Program-made: the position numbers and the translations under genes
Shown: piece after piece, positions 34,943 through 46,734 of the stretch
How positions within the stretch are numbered: position 1 is the stretch's first letter
How the letters are laid out: every line of letters begins with the position of its first letter
Assembly (NCBI GenBank): GCA_032158125.1
Contig: JASKOT010000009.1
Span: 496,001-560,000, forward strand
Direction of reading: 5' to 3'
Length of the DNA stretch: 64,000 bases
Source of the DNA: Papiliotrema nemorosa
Taxonomy: Eukaryota > Basidiomycota > Tremellomycetes > Tremellales > Rhynchogastremaceae
Notes under the pieces: model-generated
The model's database searches: none
What the model was told of the DNA's origin: nothing
What the model saw: the letters and a program-made list of their open reading frames with translations, nothing else

Positions 34943-36500
34943 ATGGCCAGACAGACCAGATCATCGGCCAAGCCACCTCAACAGCGTATCAGTGAGACGA
35001 ACAGCGCCATGCCGTCTGCCAAAGCGGTTTCTTCAGCGGTGAAAGTCTCTGGCAAGACCGCATCTCGGAAAAAGACCGCCAGTGGAGCTGCTTCCAAGTC
35101 GACCTTGAAGCATTCCATGCCAGTGGTGAGACCACCCACCAAGAAACAAAAGTCCAACACCTCTACCGAACCATCCATCATCCCTCCAAACACCTCACCG
35201 ACCTCGGCTGTGCCCTTTACCCACTCTGGCCCGTCGAAATACACCCCGACCCTACTCCCACCTACCCTCTCCTTCTCACTCCCTTCAGCCATATCCCACC
35301 TTACCGCACATGATCCCCGCTTCGGCAATATGTTCACTCACATACCTATCAAACCCTTTCAACCCCCTCTCGAAGCTATCGACCCGTTCAAGACGCTCGT
35401 CACGAGTATAATAGGTCAACAAGTCTCCTGGATGGCAGCGAGAGCTATCAATAAGCGATTCCAGGAGCTATTCGGGTATACAGAAGAGACGGGAGGGTTC
35501 CCTAGTCCGCTGGAAGTTGCCGGTGAGGACGTGTTGCGGCTCAAGGGGGTTGGATTGTCGTTACGAAAGGCTGAATATGGTGAGCGATGCCTGAGACGGT
35601 GAAAATACGTGAGAGCTCATGTCAGTCGTCTGTCTAGCGCAGCACTTCGTAGATGGGAGACTGTCGACCGAGCTGCTGAGGGATGGGACGGATGAGGAGA
35701 TATCCAAGGCTCTGATAGCTGTCAGAGGTATCGGTCAAGTAAGCACACCCATGTGATACATGGCTCAATCTCTGACACCTCAGTGGACAGTGGACATGTT
35801 CCTCATGTTCTCCCTCAGAAGGCCAGATGTATTACCTGTTGGCGATCTAGGCGTCCAAAAAGGTCTACTCAGGTGGATCTTGGCTGCTCACGGAGCGTTA
35901 CCCAAGAGCAAATCAGGCAAAGCAGCAGAGGAAGCGAGAAAAAAGTATGGCCTTGGTGTGAAATCCGAAGTAGTACAGGACAAGGTGGACCAGGATGGAT
36001 CTGGAGAGATCGACACGACCGTCACGGGTCGAGCGATCACTCCGGATAGAAGCAGCGCAAGTCTCCCCCCGACACCTCTTACTCCTGGTAATGATACCAA
36101 TCCCTCATCGACCCATCTGGCGGCTTTACATACCCCGAGTGGTTGTAGTGCCCCTCGCCTCCCAGCTACGCCTCTTAGTCCAGGCCCGTCGTCTGGTGTA
36201 GCCTCCTCGGCCGAGGAGAAGCCTGTTGAAACGCTCGAAACAAATGGGAAAGACCTCCCGCCCCCAGCACCGGAAACATTCCTCGAACCGATGCCTCATC
36301 ATCCTCGGTGGAATCTCAAGACAGCTGCTCCGGTACTAGAGGGTTTATCGATCGAGACGATGAAGTCGCGTCTCGGTGGGAAAAAGGCAAAGGGAGGGGC
36401 GTACTTGACGCCTGCGGAGATGGATGCTTTGACAGAGGGTTGGAAGCCTTATAGGAGTTTGGGAGTATACTACATGTGGCCAGCTGGAGAGGAGTTTTAG
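34943..36500 (+). CDS. MAG1: DNA-3-methyladenine glycosylase II (HhH-GPD)
   Basis: Removes alkylated bases (3-methyladenine and others) to start base-excision repair in the nucleus. Starts [14 protein letters not shown] at 34943; the first 90 residues are basic and Ser/Thr/Lys-rich, probably a nuclear-targeting tail. The AlkA-like core has [20 protein letters not shown], the helix-hairpin-helix [15 protein letters not shown], and after an intron [17 protein letters not shown], then [10 protein letters not shown] carrying the catalytic Asp. The C-terminal half (after about 35940) has a Pro/Ser/Thr-rich insertion of about 100 residues, then resumes with [18 protein letters not shown], the closing helix of the fold. 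A domain-splitting insertion therefore separates the last element from the core. Three exons. Confidence 0.9.
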
Positions 36501-36675
36501 CTGTCTGCTATGGCGAGGAAGGGTTGTATGTCTGTCTTGTAATGTTCGGCGGGATTGGACGATTCCTGGTTTCCATTCATCGTAGCGCATCGAGACGACG
36601 GGATCTGCAGTGATTGCTACGCATGCATGTCTGGTAGTCACATTTTACGCAACATGCCGCTCGTCACGACGACGC

Positions 36676-37807
36676 CTATGCCTGCTGAGCGGCACTCTCC
36701 TCGGTTTCCCTTGGTGTCTGCGTCGCTCGTCTCGCAATCGCAGCCGCGGCCTCCTTCATCGAATCATACTTCAGTCTCGCCTTGATCAAATTTCTCTCAT
36801 ATTGATCCCTCTTCTTCTTGTGTCGAGCATTGAGATGATCCCTCTGGTTGACCGTCGTAGTCTCCGGATGTCGATCCTCCCATACCCACATCTCCTCTTC
36901 CGTCCTTGCTTCTCGACCTTCATTCTGTCGTCGAGTCCTCTCCAGTGCCAGTTGGTCTTTTCGGACTTGGGTGTATTCCTTCATGATGACCCGATCATCT
37001 TCATTGCTCACGAGCCGTTGCCACTGACGCGGGAGGGACCATTGGGCTTGCGGGTCATTGGGTCTGGCGAGTTTAGGACCCGAGAGGAACCAAGCGTAGG
37101 TGTTTTTAGATCCTCCTCCTGCGGGTCGTTTACCGAAATGTGCCGTGGGTTTCGTATCGACCAATTTGCTCTTATGTATCAATTGATGTGCCTCGAGCGT
37201 TTTGAGAATGTTATCCCTCAGATGGCTGAGTATATCAGCATCCACTTGACTCTCTCATTTGTTCTGCAAAGACGACCGACCTGTTGGATACGAATGGGTG
37301 ACCCTGCGGTATCCTATTCTCCCCTCCCTCTTTCATTGTCCTCCTTGAAGACTTGTATCCCGTCGCAATCTCCCTAGCCTGCTTGGCAGCCTCTGATCCC
37401 GGGTCACTCTCTTCCAATTGTGTGGCGTAAAAGTCCAATCCGGCTTCTACGATTTGTTGTGTCGATCTAGGTTGTTCGCTCAAAAATCGTCGAATCATGA
37501 AAAAGGCGTGACCATTCTTGGGTCGTTGGTAGTTTGGGTCTTTCCATGTGATTGCCTTGTTCCATTGGACATTTTGCAGACGACGTTGAAACTCTTGTGC
37601 TCGAGCTTCAGAGGCGGCGATGTTTGTGAGTGAGGTAGAGGACCGGGACGTGTGGTTGGTATTGGAGGAGATTTCGGTAGATTGGGAAGAAGAGGAACTG
37701 GGAGCTGAGAATGGGGGTATGACGCTGGTGGAAGAGGATCCCGCTGCTGATGCCGATGCTGAGGCCGTTGCCAAAGCGGCATTCCGCACCGTCCTAGATA
37801 CCAGCAT
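36676..37807 (-). CDS. Unrecognised protein, probably mitochondrial
   Basis: Two exons: a first ending ...GHPFVSN (donor GTCGGT) and a second beginning HLRDNILKTLEAHQLIHKSK, joined in phase. I chose the ATG at 37807 (MLVSRTVRNAALATASASAS), because its context CAACCATGC is good and it gives a basic, Ala/Ser-rich start like a mitochondrial presequence. An in-frame ATG at 37897 would add 30 residues. The middle holds NGHAFFMIRRFLSEQPRSTQ; the C-terminal third is a highly charged helix (RKDQLALERTRRQNEGREAR, RHKKKRDQYERNLIKARLKY). Predicted product about 370 residues. No family recognised. The close divergent mitoribosomal uS13m gene and the basic helical composition make a mitoribosome-associated role possible, but this is inference only. 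Confidence 0.62.
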
Positions 37808-37987
37808 GGTTGATGGTAGGAGGTATGGGTGTGTCGAGTGTGAAGAGATGTCCCCAAGGGGGGTCCTCTTGGAGGGTCGAAAATAATTCCCGCCCATTGT
37901 GGCACCAAGTCGGTCACTCTACTTATTTTGAACACCCTTGCACTCTTTCTCCTGCACATACACCCCTCAGAAGCAACATCCAACACC

Positions 37988-38571
37988 ATGCACTTGCTGG
38001 GACGCAACTTGCCAGACAACAAACCCGTCAGAGTGAGCACCAACATGATCCATTGCTTGAAGGAACAACAAGCTAAAAGAATCAGGTGGCTCTTACCGCA
38101 TTCTACGGGATCGGAACAAGTCTCGCACCACGTCTGCTGGCCCGTCTACAGATCCACCATCATTGTCTAGTACAAGACCTCACCGAACCCCAAATCACCG
38201 CCCTCTCAGCCTACCTTTCATCCACCACCACTGCTGTCCGACCCGCTCCCACTCCGTTATCCACACCTTCGCTCCCTCCTACCGCATTGAAATATGCCCC
38301 CGCAGAAAAGACAAAAGTCGAGAAGAGGGATCCGCTAGTCGGGATCAAGATAGAGACGGATCTGAAGAAGGCTATGAGGGCAGATATAGCGCATCTGAGG
38401 GAGATTGGATCGTACAGAGGTAGACGGTGAGTATTGCCTTTGCGACATGGGTACAGAGTGTTGATTGTCAGAGTTGCGCAGGGTCTGCCGGCAAGAGGTC
38501 AAAGGACGAAAACAAATGGAAAGACGGCTGGACGTCTCAACAAGATTGAACGAAGGGCGTACTCGACGTGA
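37988..38571 (+). CDS. SWS2: Mitochondrial small-subunit ribosomal protein uS13m
   Basis: Binds the head of the mitochondrial small ribosomal subunit near the P-site tRNA. Exon 1 is 37988-38032 (MHLLGRNLPDNKPVR). It splices to VALTAFYGIGTSLAPRLLAR, then after a final intron (GTGAGT..GTCAG following GSYRGRR) to VAQGLPARGQRTKTNGKTAG and the stop at 38569-38571. FYGIG, the helical DLTEPQITAL segment, LREIGSYRGRR and RGQRTKTN are the standard uS13 signatures. The Pro/Thr-rich insert in the middle (TTTAVRPAPTPLSTPSLPP) is unusual and lengthens the loop between helices. About 165 residues. Confidence 0.92.
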
Positions 38572-38907
38572 GTAGACGGAAAAGTCATAGAGTAAGGGCT
38601 GACATCTTGTAGTCTGGCGTCTCCCAGCTCAATACCGTCGAACATACCACCATTCTCATCCCGCCCTTTCAGCTCGTCCAACGTTCTGGCCGCTTTACGA
38701 TCACTCCACTTGTAATACCTTGATGCATGGCATATCAGATTCCGGCATCTCATCACGAAGACAAAACCCAGCGATAAATAAATTCAGAAAGCATCAATGA
38801 TTACAGAGGGATATTGCATCTCATTATACGATACACCGAACACAAATATCCTTCCCCTTCTTTGCTCACCTTCGCCTACAAATTCTGCATTCGCTCGATT
38901 GCGGAAG

Positions 38908-41655
38908 CTACTCTTGATCGGAACATCGATGAGCATTCCAAAATTCGCTAATCTCCAGAGCGGATCTTTTGAACTGGGAACGTCAGCTCGTCGTGCAGAA
39001 CACAGCACATGACTTACAGTTCGCTGTCGAGTAGGGCTGGTCGTGAGCATGAAATAATCCAGCCATAAATCTCGACTCACCTATCATAATCGACATACTG
39101 AACACCGAATCGAGCTGGGGATCAGCATCACAAACGTCAAACAGGCCTTCAAACATACTAGACAATCCAGAATTCCATTCGAAATTATCAAGCATACTCC
39201 AAGCAAAAGTACCCTTGATCGGCAATCCATCATCGACGATACCTTTCAGCACCTCGCCCAGGTAACTGTTGAAATATGCCGTTCGTCCATTATCCTGAGT
39301 GACCTGGTAAATGTATTGCCTCCTGATCGTCAGAGAGTCCTGACGCTTACACTCACTCATTCTCGAATGGCTCGCTGAACCCAAATTCAGATAGATAGAT
39401 ACCCCCATCTGAAGGATATCGTTTGACTAGATCGGCCAAGAAGGGTCGGACGAATTGCCAGGTGTTTTGGAGCCAAGGTGTGGTGGGCCAATTGCCAAAG
39501 GTACCGATCGCCCATCCGGCCGGGGTAGAGTCATCTACATGTCAGATCTGACCACCACTACTCGGCGTAAGCTCACAAAAGCTGCTAGGTCAGTCATCAC
39601 TCCAACTGACATTGGAACACTCACTTGACTTGGTTACAGACTGGCCAGAGGGGATTGGAGATGTTGGCGACGCAGGCATCCACACCTCCATCGACCACTG
39701 TGACATAACCATCTCGATATCCCTACCCGTCAGTATACTTCATGTACTCGGATGAGCCGACCCACGTCAATGGCGAAGAAATCGGCAGAACATTTGATCA
39801 TGTCGATCTCGTCTTGCGTGAATCGAGGAAGGATCTCGGGCGGGAGATCATTCTTGATCAGTTCAGGCCAATCCTGCGCATCAGCTTGGATAATGAGCAT
39901 TCCCAGTACGCTTACGCCGGTGTTGTAGATCGGCTCTGCAAAGATGCCAATCTGGTATGCCTGATGATCAGCATGGAATCCTTGCAAGTGTGTCGAGCCT
40001 ACCTGGTGTCGCTCCACCGCGTCAAGGTCATCTTGATTGTCCTCCCTCCAAGGAATCCCACTAAGATAAGCAATCATCTTTGACGAGTGTGATATGACGC
40101 ACACAAAGTTGTCAGACTTGAACGCAATCTGACCCTCTGATCTCGTCAACTCTGCCCATCATCGAGGGAAAAATAGCTCACGGATGTGTAGCTCTCTGAA
40201 CCGCTTGACAGTCTTTGCGTGGGCGAGGACAAGGTGATAGCTGCAAGTATAGGGATATACAGTCGAGTTGAGATTGGAAGGCAGGGTCGACTAACTCATC
40301 AGTGTACCATACTTGACTCGTTGGGGATCAGCTCACGTTGACTGGAGCAGCCATTTGACTGCAGAAGACGACGGGCTCATTGAATGTCACCCATTTGTGG
40401 ATCGTGCCGTTGAACGCTCGGAAGACCGTTTCCTACCCACGTCAGCGGGCACAATAAGACGAGACGGAAAGACTGACGGCATAGTTGACATAATCATCGA
40501 TGATCCTGTCGCTGGCAAAACCTCCATACTCCAGTTGAACCGTCAAAGGTGTATCCCAATGGAACAAGGTGCTTCTCGTCAGCGCGGTCCGGGGGGAGTC
40601 GACTAGACAATGCGACCCACGCGACAGGCTCGATACCCAGACTCCAAGCGTAATCAGTGAGGTTCTTGTAAAAGTCCAGACCGGCTTGGTTGACTGGTGA
40701 TCCTGCGAAAGCAAATGGCAAGATTCGCGTCCAGAACATGCTAAACGAGTAGACGTTTGCACCGAGCGCTGCGATCCGAGCGAGGTCTATCTAATTCAGC
40801 TTGACCATCCGCACGCAGACATACCCTCTTTGTAGAGGTAGTACCCCAGATCTCCCACGTCTCGCCATCAGTATCGCAGCTCAGAGGGATGTAAGCCAGT
40901 GATAAACTTACCAGAGGTCGTGTTGTCGGCTATGAAACCAGGGAAGCGACTTGCCCAATCCCAAATACTGGGCCCTTTGCCATCCGCCTTGACGGCCCCT
41001 TCCCATTGTTGAGCAGCAGTAGCGAATCCTAACAAGAAATCTTTGGGGAACTTGTATCCCGGTAACATGTTTCCTGGTCTGGTGGTGTAATACTCTGGGT
41101 AGATAGGTGGTGGAGCATTAGGCAGAGGATACGGTAGATCCGGAGAGGGGACTTCATTCAAGGGGGGTTCTTCGACTTGTCCCACCTGTTTCTCAGCTCT
41201 ACCTCCATCTTTCTCGCCAAGATCCGTTGAGAGGGAGCAAGAAGATGAGAAGAACGCACCCAGGTATTCCATAAATTCTCCAGGGCGGTGGAAGAATAGT
41301 CGCTCGAGTAATTGGTAGATGGCGTACCTTGACTGCCCAGTGGTCCCGTAGCCGTAGGAGTGATAGCCTCCCCATTGGTAGACGCCAAAGAAGTCGTCAG
41401 GGTGGGCAGACCAGTGGTCTGGATCCATCCGAGATCGTCATCCCCTCCCCCGACGGAATGGGTCGCTGCACTCGTTTGAGTAGCCGCAGCTGTCGAGATC
41501 GCAGCTGAGGTGGATTGCGAGATACCAGAGTCGGATGTCGTACTGAGATCGACGACGGAAGACGCATCTTGTGAAGAGGTGGCATTGGCCTGTCGGGGTA
41601 AAAGACCCCCACGAACTGTTAGAATTGATAGGAGAGGTATGAGGCGCTTGATCAT
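38908..41655 (-). CDS. Secreted glycoside hydrolase family 1 beta-glucosidase
   Basis: Hydrolyses terminal beta-glucosides outside the cell. The start MIKRLIPLLSILTVRGG is a signal peptide. A Ser/Thr/Ala-rich, probably O-glycosylated stretch of about 120 residues and a Pro-rich linker follow. The TIM barrel opens with FPKDFLLGFATAAQQWEGA, then SFSMFWTRILPF, the acid/base motif WVTFNEP, an internal LPPEILPRFTQDEIDMIK, and the nucleophile region YPSDGGIYLSEFGFSEPFEN, with SEFG where classical GH1 enzymes have TENG. Near the end come GTFAWSMLDNFEWNSGL and FGVQYVDYDR. About ten exons; the last gives FKRSALEISEFWNAH and stops at 38910-38908. The start and core are clear; the exact ends of small 3' exons are predictions. 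Confidence 0.85.
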
Positions 41656-42074
41656 GGCTGTGTCTGGCTTGCAACGGGTTGCATTCCGGAGGTCTACCGA
41701 CCCCTTATATCCTTTTCTTGTTCGGTCCGGGTTGAAGTCCTATGACGAAACCCGTCGGGCTGTGAGCCGACATGCTGCTAACCATTATTGAGCCAGGCAT
41801 CGACCACGCATGCATGTATTTACAGAGTCAGGTGGACAGTGGTGGATCGGGAACAAAACGGGCTCGTAGTGGGACGCTAGATGCCTAGTCCAAGGGGTGG
41901 ACACCCAAAGTGGAGGTTTTTGGCACCAGTTGAACCATGTGATCAACCTCACAGTTCGTCCGAACCCGCATCGTAGTTCTTCCGAGGGGGGCCAAAACTG
42001 ATCAAATCTGCATCTGGACAGTCGATGACACTGCAAGTAACTATACAGCGCACAAGCACAACACCCTGGACAGT
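41656..42074. other. GH1 promoter region
   Basis: About 420 bp between the beta-glucosidase start (leftward) and the SEY1 stop. No supported coding sequence. It should hold the GH1 promoter and the SEY1 3' UTR; I see no recognised carbon-catabolite site of certain quality. Confidence 0.35.
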
Positions 42075-44997
42075 CTATTTCTCGACAAGTTTTTCCGCTA
42101 CCAAATCACCCCGTCGCCTAGAGTCCTCTGTGCTGTTGCTCGCAGGTATTGGATCTGCGAGTCGACGTTGTACTTCCGGCACTTCTCTGAACGCTTCCCT
42201 CAATTTGTCCGTGGCGATCCGCTTGATCTGACGCATCAGTAGACACCCTTATCAGTGTGGGTCTAGTAATGACTGACCTCGTTGAGTACGGTTCGAGTGA
42301 CTTGTAGCAATGGTCCGGCGAGACCAAGCTGGAGTATGAGGTATCTGCAATCAGCATCATCCCACTCTCCGTCCATCCAACTCACGCCGAAGCTCCAAGA
42401 ATCAGAAGCATGGCGAAATATAGCGGATTGAACAGCACTGCCATAGCCTCGTTCCATCCCAAAGCTACCAACACTCCATACATCCACAACGGGATCTGAG
42501 CCACTGAAGAGACCATGCTTCGCTTGGCCTCAACATAGGCCGCATCGGCGTCTCGTTTGAACCGCGATTCAAGAGAGACGATCTTGGTAGGAGACAGCAG
42601 GGTAAAGGCAGTGGATGGGTCAAAGGGGATCGGATCGGATTCGGCGTCGAATGATGGCTCGGGTGTAGGCAGGGCAGGTAGCAGGGTGGTATCGGTGGGA
42701 GAAATCGTAGCGAACAGGGGTAACAATGACAGAGTCTAGCTTGTCAGCAAGCAGCTCCAATGTTTCTTTACCTCTTCTTTCGCCTTTTTGAAAGCGGATT
42801 CGATGTCATCCTCCGGCTTCCACACTCGCGGTACACCTTGTTCGTCGTATCTGAACCGATCCTCAAAGGTCGTTCGGAGCGTGCCCAGTATCGTTGCTTC
42901 AGATGTCTGTTCTTCCAGCTTGCGTCGAAGCGCAAGCCATGATCGAGACCGTAAGATTTGCAGAGCGCCCTCATTCTCCTCGCTCGTGCAGTTGTAGCCT
43001 GTGGTCAGCAAAGCGCTCGAGCCACGACGTCGCACTTTTTGCTTTTGTCAAGTACGTCTCTTCCGCGGTCTTGGTCACATCCTTGTAGAGCTCAAGTATC
43101 GTGTCCCACATGGAGGGCGTGGGGTGGCTAAGCGCGACTTCGACGGGTTCGAGAAGTTGCCGTTTGACCGTTCGCTGAGATGAGCTCTTGTGATGGTAGG
43201 TTTGCTCACCTCGACAGCATTAACCACCTTCTTCGTCTCGTCTGCTCTGAGCTTGTCGGCTATCAGTCGCAAGTCTTCGTCTACGAGCGCTTCTTCTTGC
43301 GCATACTCCCAGTCGGTCTCATCGACCTTGACCTCTGCTTGTCAGTCGAGTCACAGGCCAGACGCACCCTTAGCACCCTCCAAGAAAGCCTGTCGCGCTT
43401 TGGTTGTGGCCTTTTCGACAACATCGGCAAAGTCATATCCGGGCTCCTTGAGACCTGCAGCGAGGTCCTTGGCATACCTGGCCGAGACCGACTTGTGAAG
43501 GTTTTTCAGTTGGCCTAAGAATAACGGCGATAAAGACGAGTGCAGCGCCGCGAGCAAATCTTGTCGTTTACGCTGATAGACTCCTGCGTGATATCGCGAT
43601 GCGTCTCGATCAAATTTACCTGTAGTGAGAATAAGCCGAGGCAAAAAAACTCACCTAGAGCAGTGCTGAGCCAATCCCTCATCAATGCTCCCAGGCCCTC
43701 CACTACGGAACCCGACTCGACCGGCTTCCTGACTACTCTGGAGCTGGTTGTGAAGGCTTCAATGACGGCCGCTGCAAGCTCGTCACATCGGAATTGAGCA
43801 AGAAGTTCTTGTTGAGTCGGTAGATCCAGATCTTTATTGGTGAGGACTTGTTGCTACACCTTAGCTTCTATCATGCGCAGGTCCATCACTCACCCATATC
43901 CCCTCCATGTAGAAACCAACTCCATCCGCCGGGATACGTTTATGATAAGACGGCTGGAACACATAATCTTCCCTGGATCGATCTGTAAACCGCTTTCTGA
44001 GCTGCAAGACTTCCTCCTCGAACTTCTCGGGCATCAACAGCTTGTGAGGAAGAGTCGCGAATGACAGGTCGAAATATTGGGACAGAGTAGCGTCGGAAAG
44101 ATGGGGTGGTTTGGACAGAGATGCCCAGATCTTCTCCATGTCTTGTGTCAAGGTATTGGTGAGGTTGGACATGGGTGTCGAGCCGACGTGATCTCGGATC
44201 ACAAACAGAATCAGGGTCTTCTCTTGCGGTCTGATGCATCAGTCTTCTCCACGTTACCAGTGTACGGTTTGCACGCACTTTGGTTTGGAGGCATCTCCAC
44301 CTCCTCCAAACAGTCCCAAGTTCACCTCGAAGACGGTCTTGAGCAAACCCATGTTTGCCCCTTGGTACAACCCAATCTGGTGTTCCCTGGTATCAGCTCT
44401 GAGGGACAATATCGACTCACCAGAGGTTCACAATGAGCACTTCTGTGCTTGCCAAACTGAACAAGGCCGACTTTCGTTCGAAATCCTGATCTTCTCCTCG
44501 CTCCCTTCCGTCCGTCCCTTCGACGTCCATCACCAACGTTGACGAATACGCCGAGGGACACATCCATATTCCCTTTGTCGTCTGCTGTCTCTTACTCTCG
44601 TCCATCACATCGAAAGAGGTTCCAAATAGCCGATTGAGTAGGGTGGATTTACCCGTCGATTGGGATCCGAACACGGCGACCACATCATAGGCGAATCCTT
44701 TGTCTAATAGACCCCACTTGGCAAGGTACGGAGACAGCTCTTTTCTGCGACATTCAGTATAGGTACAGAATATTCGACGACCCACGTGAAGACTTGATCC
44801 TCGTTCACGACCTGTAATCTGCCATCTCCGGGAGAGTTGGAGGGATGCCCATTCGACTTCAATGGAGATCCAACGCTCGCCGCGTCGGAAACGGCTGCTC
44901 GAGCTTCATCGGAGGTTCGTGGGTCCGCCATGAGCTGCTGGAGCTCTGCAGGAGGGTTGTTGAGGAGATCTGATGCTATGTTGGGTGTTTGATTCAT
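42075..44997 (-). CDS. SEY1: Atlastin-like ER membrane fusion GTPase Sey1
   Basis: Drives homotypic fusion of ER tubules to form the three-way junction network. Starts [20 protein letters not shown] at 44997 with a short disordered segment. The RHD3/Sey1 GTPase domain follows: [20 protein letters not shown] (P-loop), the switch I region [11 protein letters not shown], and [20 protein letters not shown] (G3). A long helical bundle of several exons follows. Near the C terminus a paired hydrophobic segment ([20 protein letters not shown] with [15 protein letters not shown] and [15 protein letters not shown]) forms the ER hairpin. The cytosolic tail includes [20 protein letters not shown]. Domain order and length (about 800 residues) are normal for fungal Sey1. 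Around seven introns. Confidence 0.92.
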
Positions 44998-45142
44998 TGA
45001 ATCGATGGGGTATATTGGGGGTTGCAAGGCTTGCCGTATAGATGTTTCAACAAGCCGATGATGTCGTCGCAGACGCCGCTGCCATGCGTTGTTTTTTGTA
45101 AAGCTATATATGTATTCTATAAACACGCTTAACATGGAATCA

Positions 45143-45213
45143 TCTGGATTAGTATATCGGTTAGTATAACCGCCTCTCACGCGGTAGAGCGGGGTTCAAC
45201 TCCCCGATCCAGA
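45143..45213 (+). tRNA. tRNA-Glu (anticodon CTC)
   Basis: A 71-nt intronless cloverleaf. The 7-bp acceptor pairs TCTGGAT with ATCCAGA. The D stem GTAT/GTAT includes two G-T wobbles. The anticodon stem ACCGC/GCGGT holds loop CTCTCAC, giving anticodon CTC at 45175-45177. The T arm is GCGGG/CCCCG-type with the B box GGTTCAACTCC. It sits between the divergent SEY1 and SH3 genes, 145 bp upstream of the SEY1 start, and can carry its own internal Pol III promoter. Confidence 0.92.
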
Positions 45214-45472
45214 ACTGGTGGCAAAACCACTCTTTTGTACCTTTTTGTCCGCGCAGGTGCTCCGGGTTTCAGGTGATTGCCGGCTTCCGTGTCTACGGAA
45301 TGTTTCGAGTTTTTATTAGCACAGCACCGACCTATGGAGGGTGGATGGTGTCGAGAGACTCTTCCTTTGACCACCTTTCTTCACCTTGAACGCCAGCAGA
45401 CCATCGGCTAGCCTACTTCTCAAGACTATACACCGTTGAAGAAGAACAAAGCAGCAGGGTATCCCCCCCACC

Positions 45473-46632
45473 ATGACCGGTTCACCCGCCCAGACCCTCG
45501 CAACGCATGTGCTCAATCAGACACTGTCCAACATCCTGACGCTCGAGACGCTCAACCTCATTTCCTCTTCCGATGCTCATCTGATCAGGAGCAAACTCCC
45601 TTCTCCTACTGGCCCTTTCCCCACTTTGGACCCTCCGAGAGACGTGACGACCTCTTTCGGGGGGTTGAGCATGAATAGCCCGAACCATTCTTATGCTCAA
45701 CAACAATTGCCCCCACCGCAGCCGTCGTCGCAGTCTTCTCCAGGGCATCAAGTTCAGCAGTATCAATCTCCACCTCAGGCTGGTCCGCCTGCGTTACCGC
45801 CTCGGGGCAAGGGCGAACAGCGGGCCAAGGCGTTGTGGGATTACCATGGGGCGGTGAGTATCAAGGATGACTTGAGGGTCGGTACTCGTACGTAGCTAAT
45901 GGTAGGAACCTGACGATTTGGCGTTCAGACAGGGAGACACGATATTGATAGATGATGAAGGTGAGTAGGACCCTTCACAGAGAAGATGAGACGATATAGC
46001 GATCGAGCTGTATGGCGAGAGGTCAAAGGCTGACGCGCAGTCAACGAACAGTGGTATAGAGGAAGAGTCATTCCACAGGGCCAAACTTATCCACTTGAAC
46101 AATCCGGTCTGTTCCCTTCAAACTATGTCGAAAAGCAGTACGTCCACCCTTCAACGTCTCCCTTTCCTATCCACCATATTATAGAGGTTATCGTGGTTGT
46201 GGTCTGTACAGCGGACTGAGTCTAGGCAAAATGGGTCATACTACCAATCACCCCCACCTGCTCAGATGGTCCCGTATCAAGCACCGCCTCCGGCCCAATC
46301 GTACAATTACGAAAAGCAAAACTATGGCCCGCCCGTTCCTGTGCCTCCTACTCAGCAACAATATGGGGGTATGGTCCAGCATCAACAGCCACAGACGGTG
46401 GTCGTCTCGCAAGAAGAGAAGAAGAGCAAGTTTGGCAAGATTGGCGGTCAGGTACGTCGTGTCTTGCCCACACGCCATCCCTACGTTGTGCAGAGACTCA
46501 TGTAAAGCTTGGACATGCAGCAGTGAATGGATTCGGATTCGGTGCGGGGGCTGCCGTCGCTGGAGATTTGGTTCACAAAAGTGAGCACGTTAGGATTCAG
46601 AATCTGGAGAGAGCTGATTTGCAGTATTTTAA
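45473..46632 (+). CDS. SH3-domain actin-patch protein of the LSB1/PIN3 family
   Basis: Likely cortical adaptor that binds WASP-like (Las17) proteins through its SH3 domain. Starts MTGSPAQTLATHVLNQTLSN. A helical N-terminal stretch is followed by a Pro/Gln-rich linker. The SH3 domain (about residues 125-185) has ALWDYHGA (ALYDY motif), DDLAFRQGDTILIDDE, VNEQWYRGRV and GLFPSNYVE, assembled from three or four exons. The tail is Pro/Tyr/Gln-rich and ends in the family-typical VNGFGFGAGAAVAGDLVHKI plus Phe-stop. I set the stop at 46630-46632 because splicing at TTGCAG yields this short conserved ending, whereas reading through gives an unconserved extension. About 280 residues. Confidence 0.83.
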
Positions 46633-46734
46633 CGATTCTAGATTACTTTCACGTGCATACGACTATCATGTATCATTCATTCGCACTTTCTATCTACATA
46701 CTAAAAGTTACACTGATCCGACAAGGCGCAGTGA

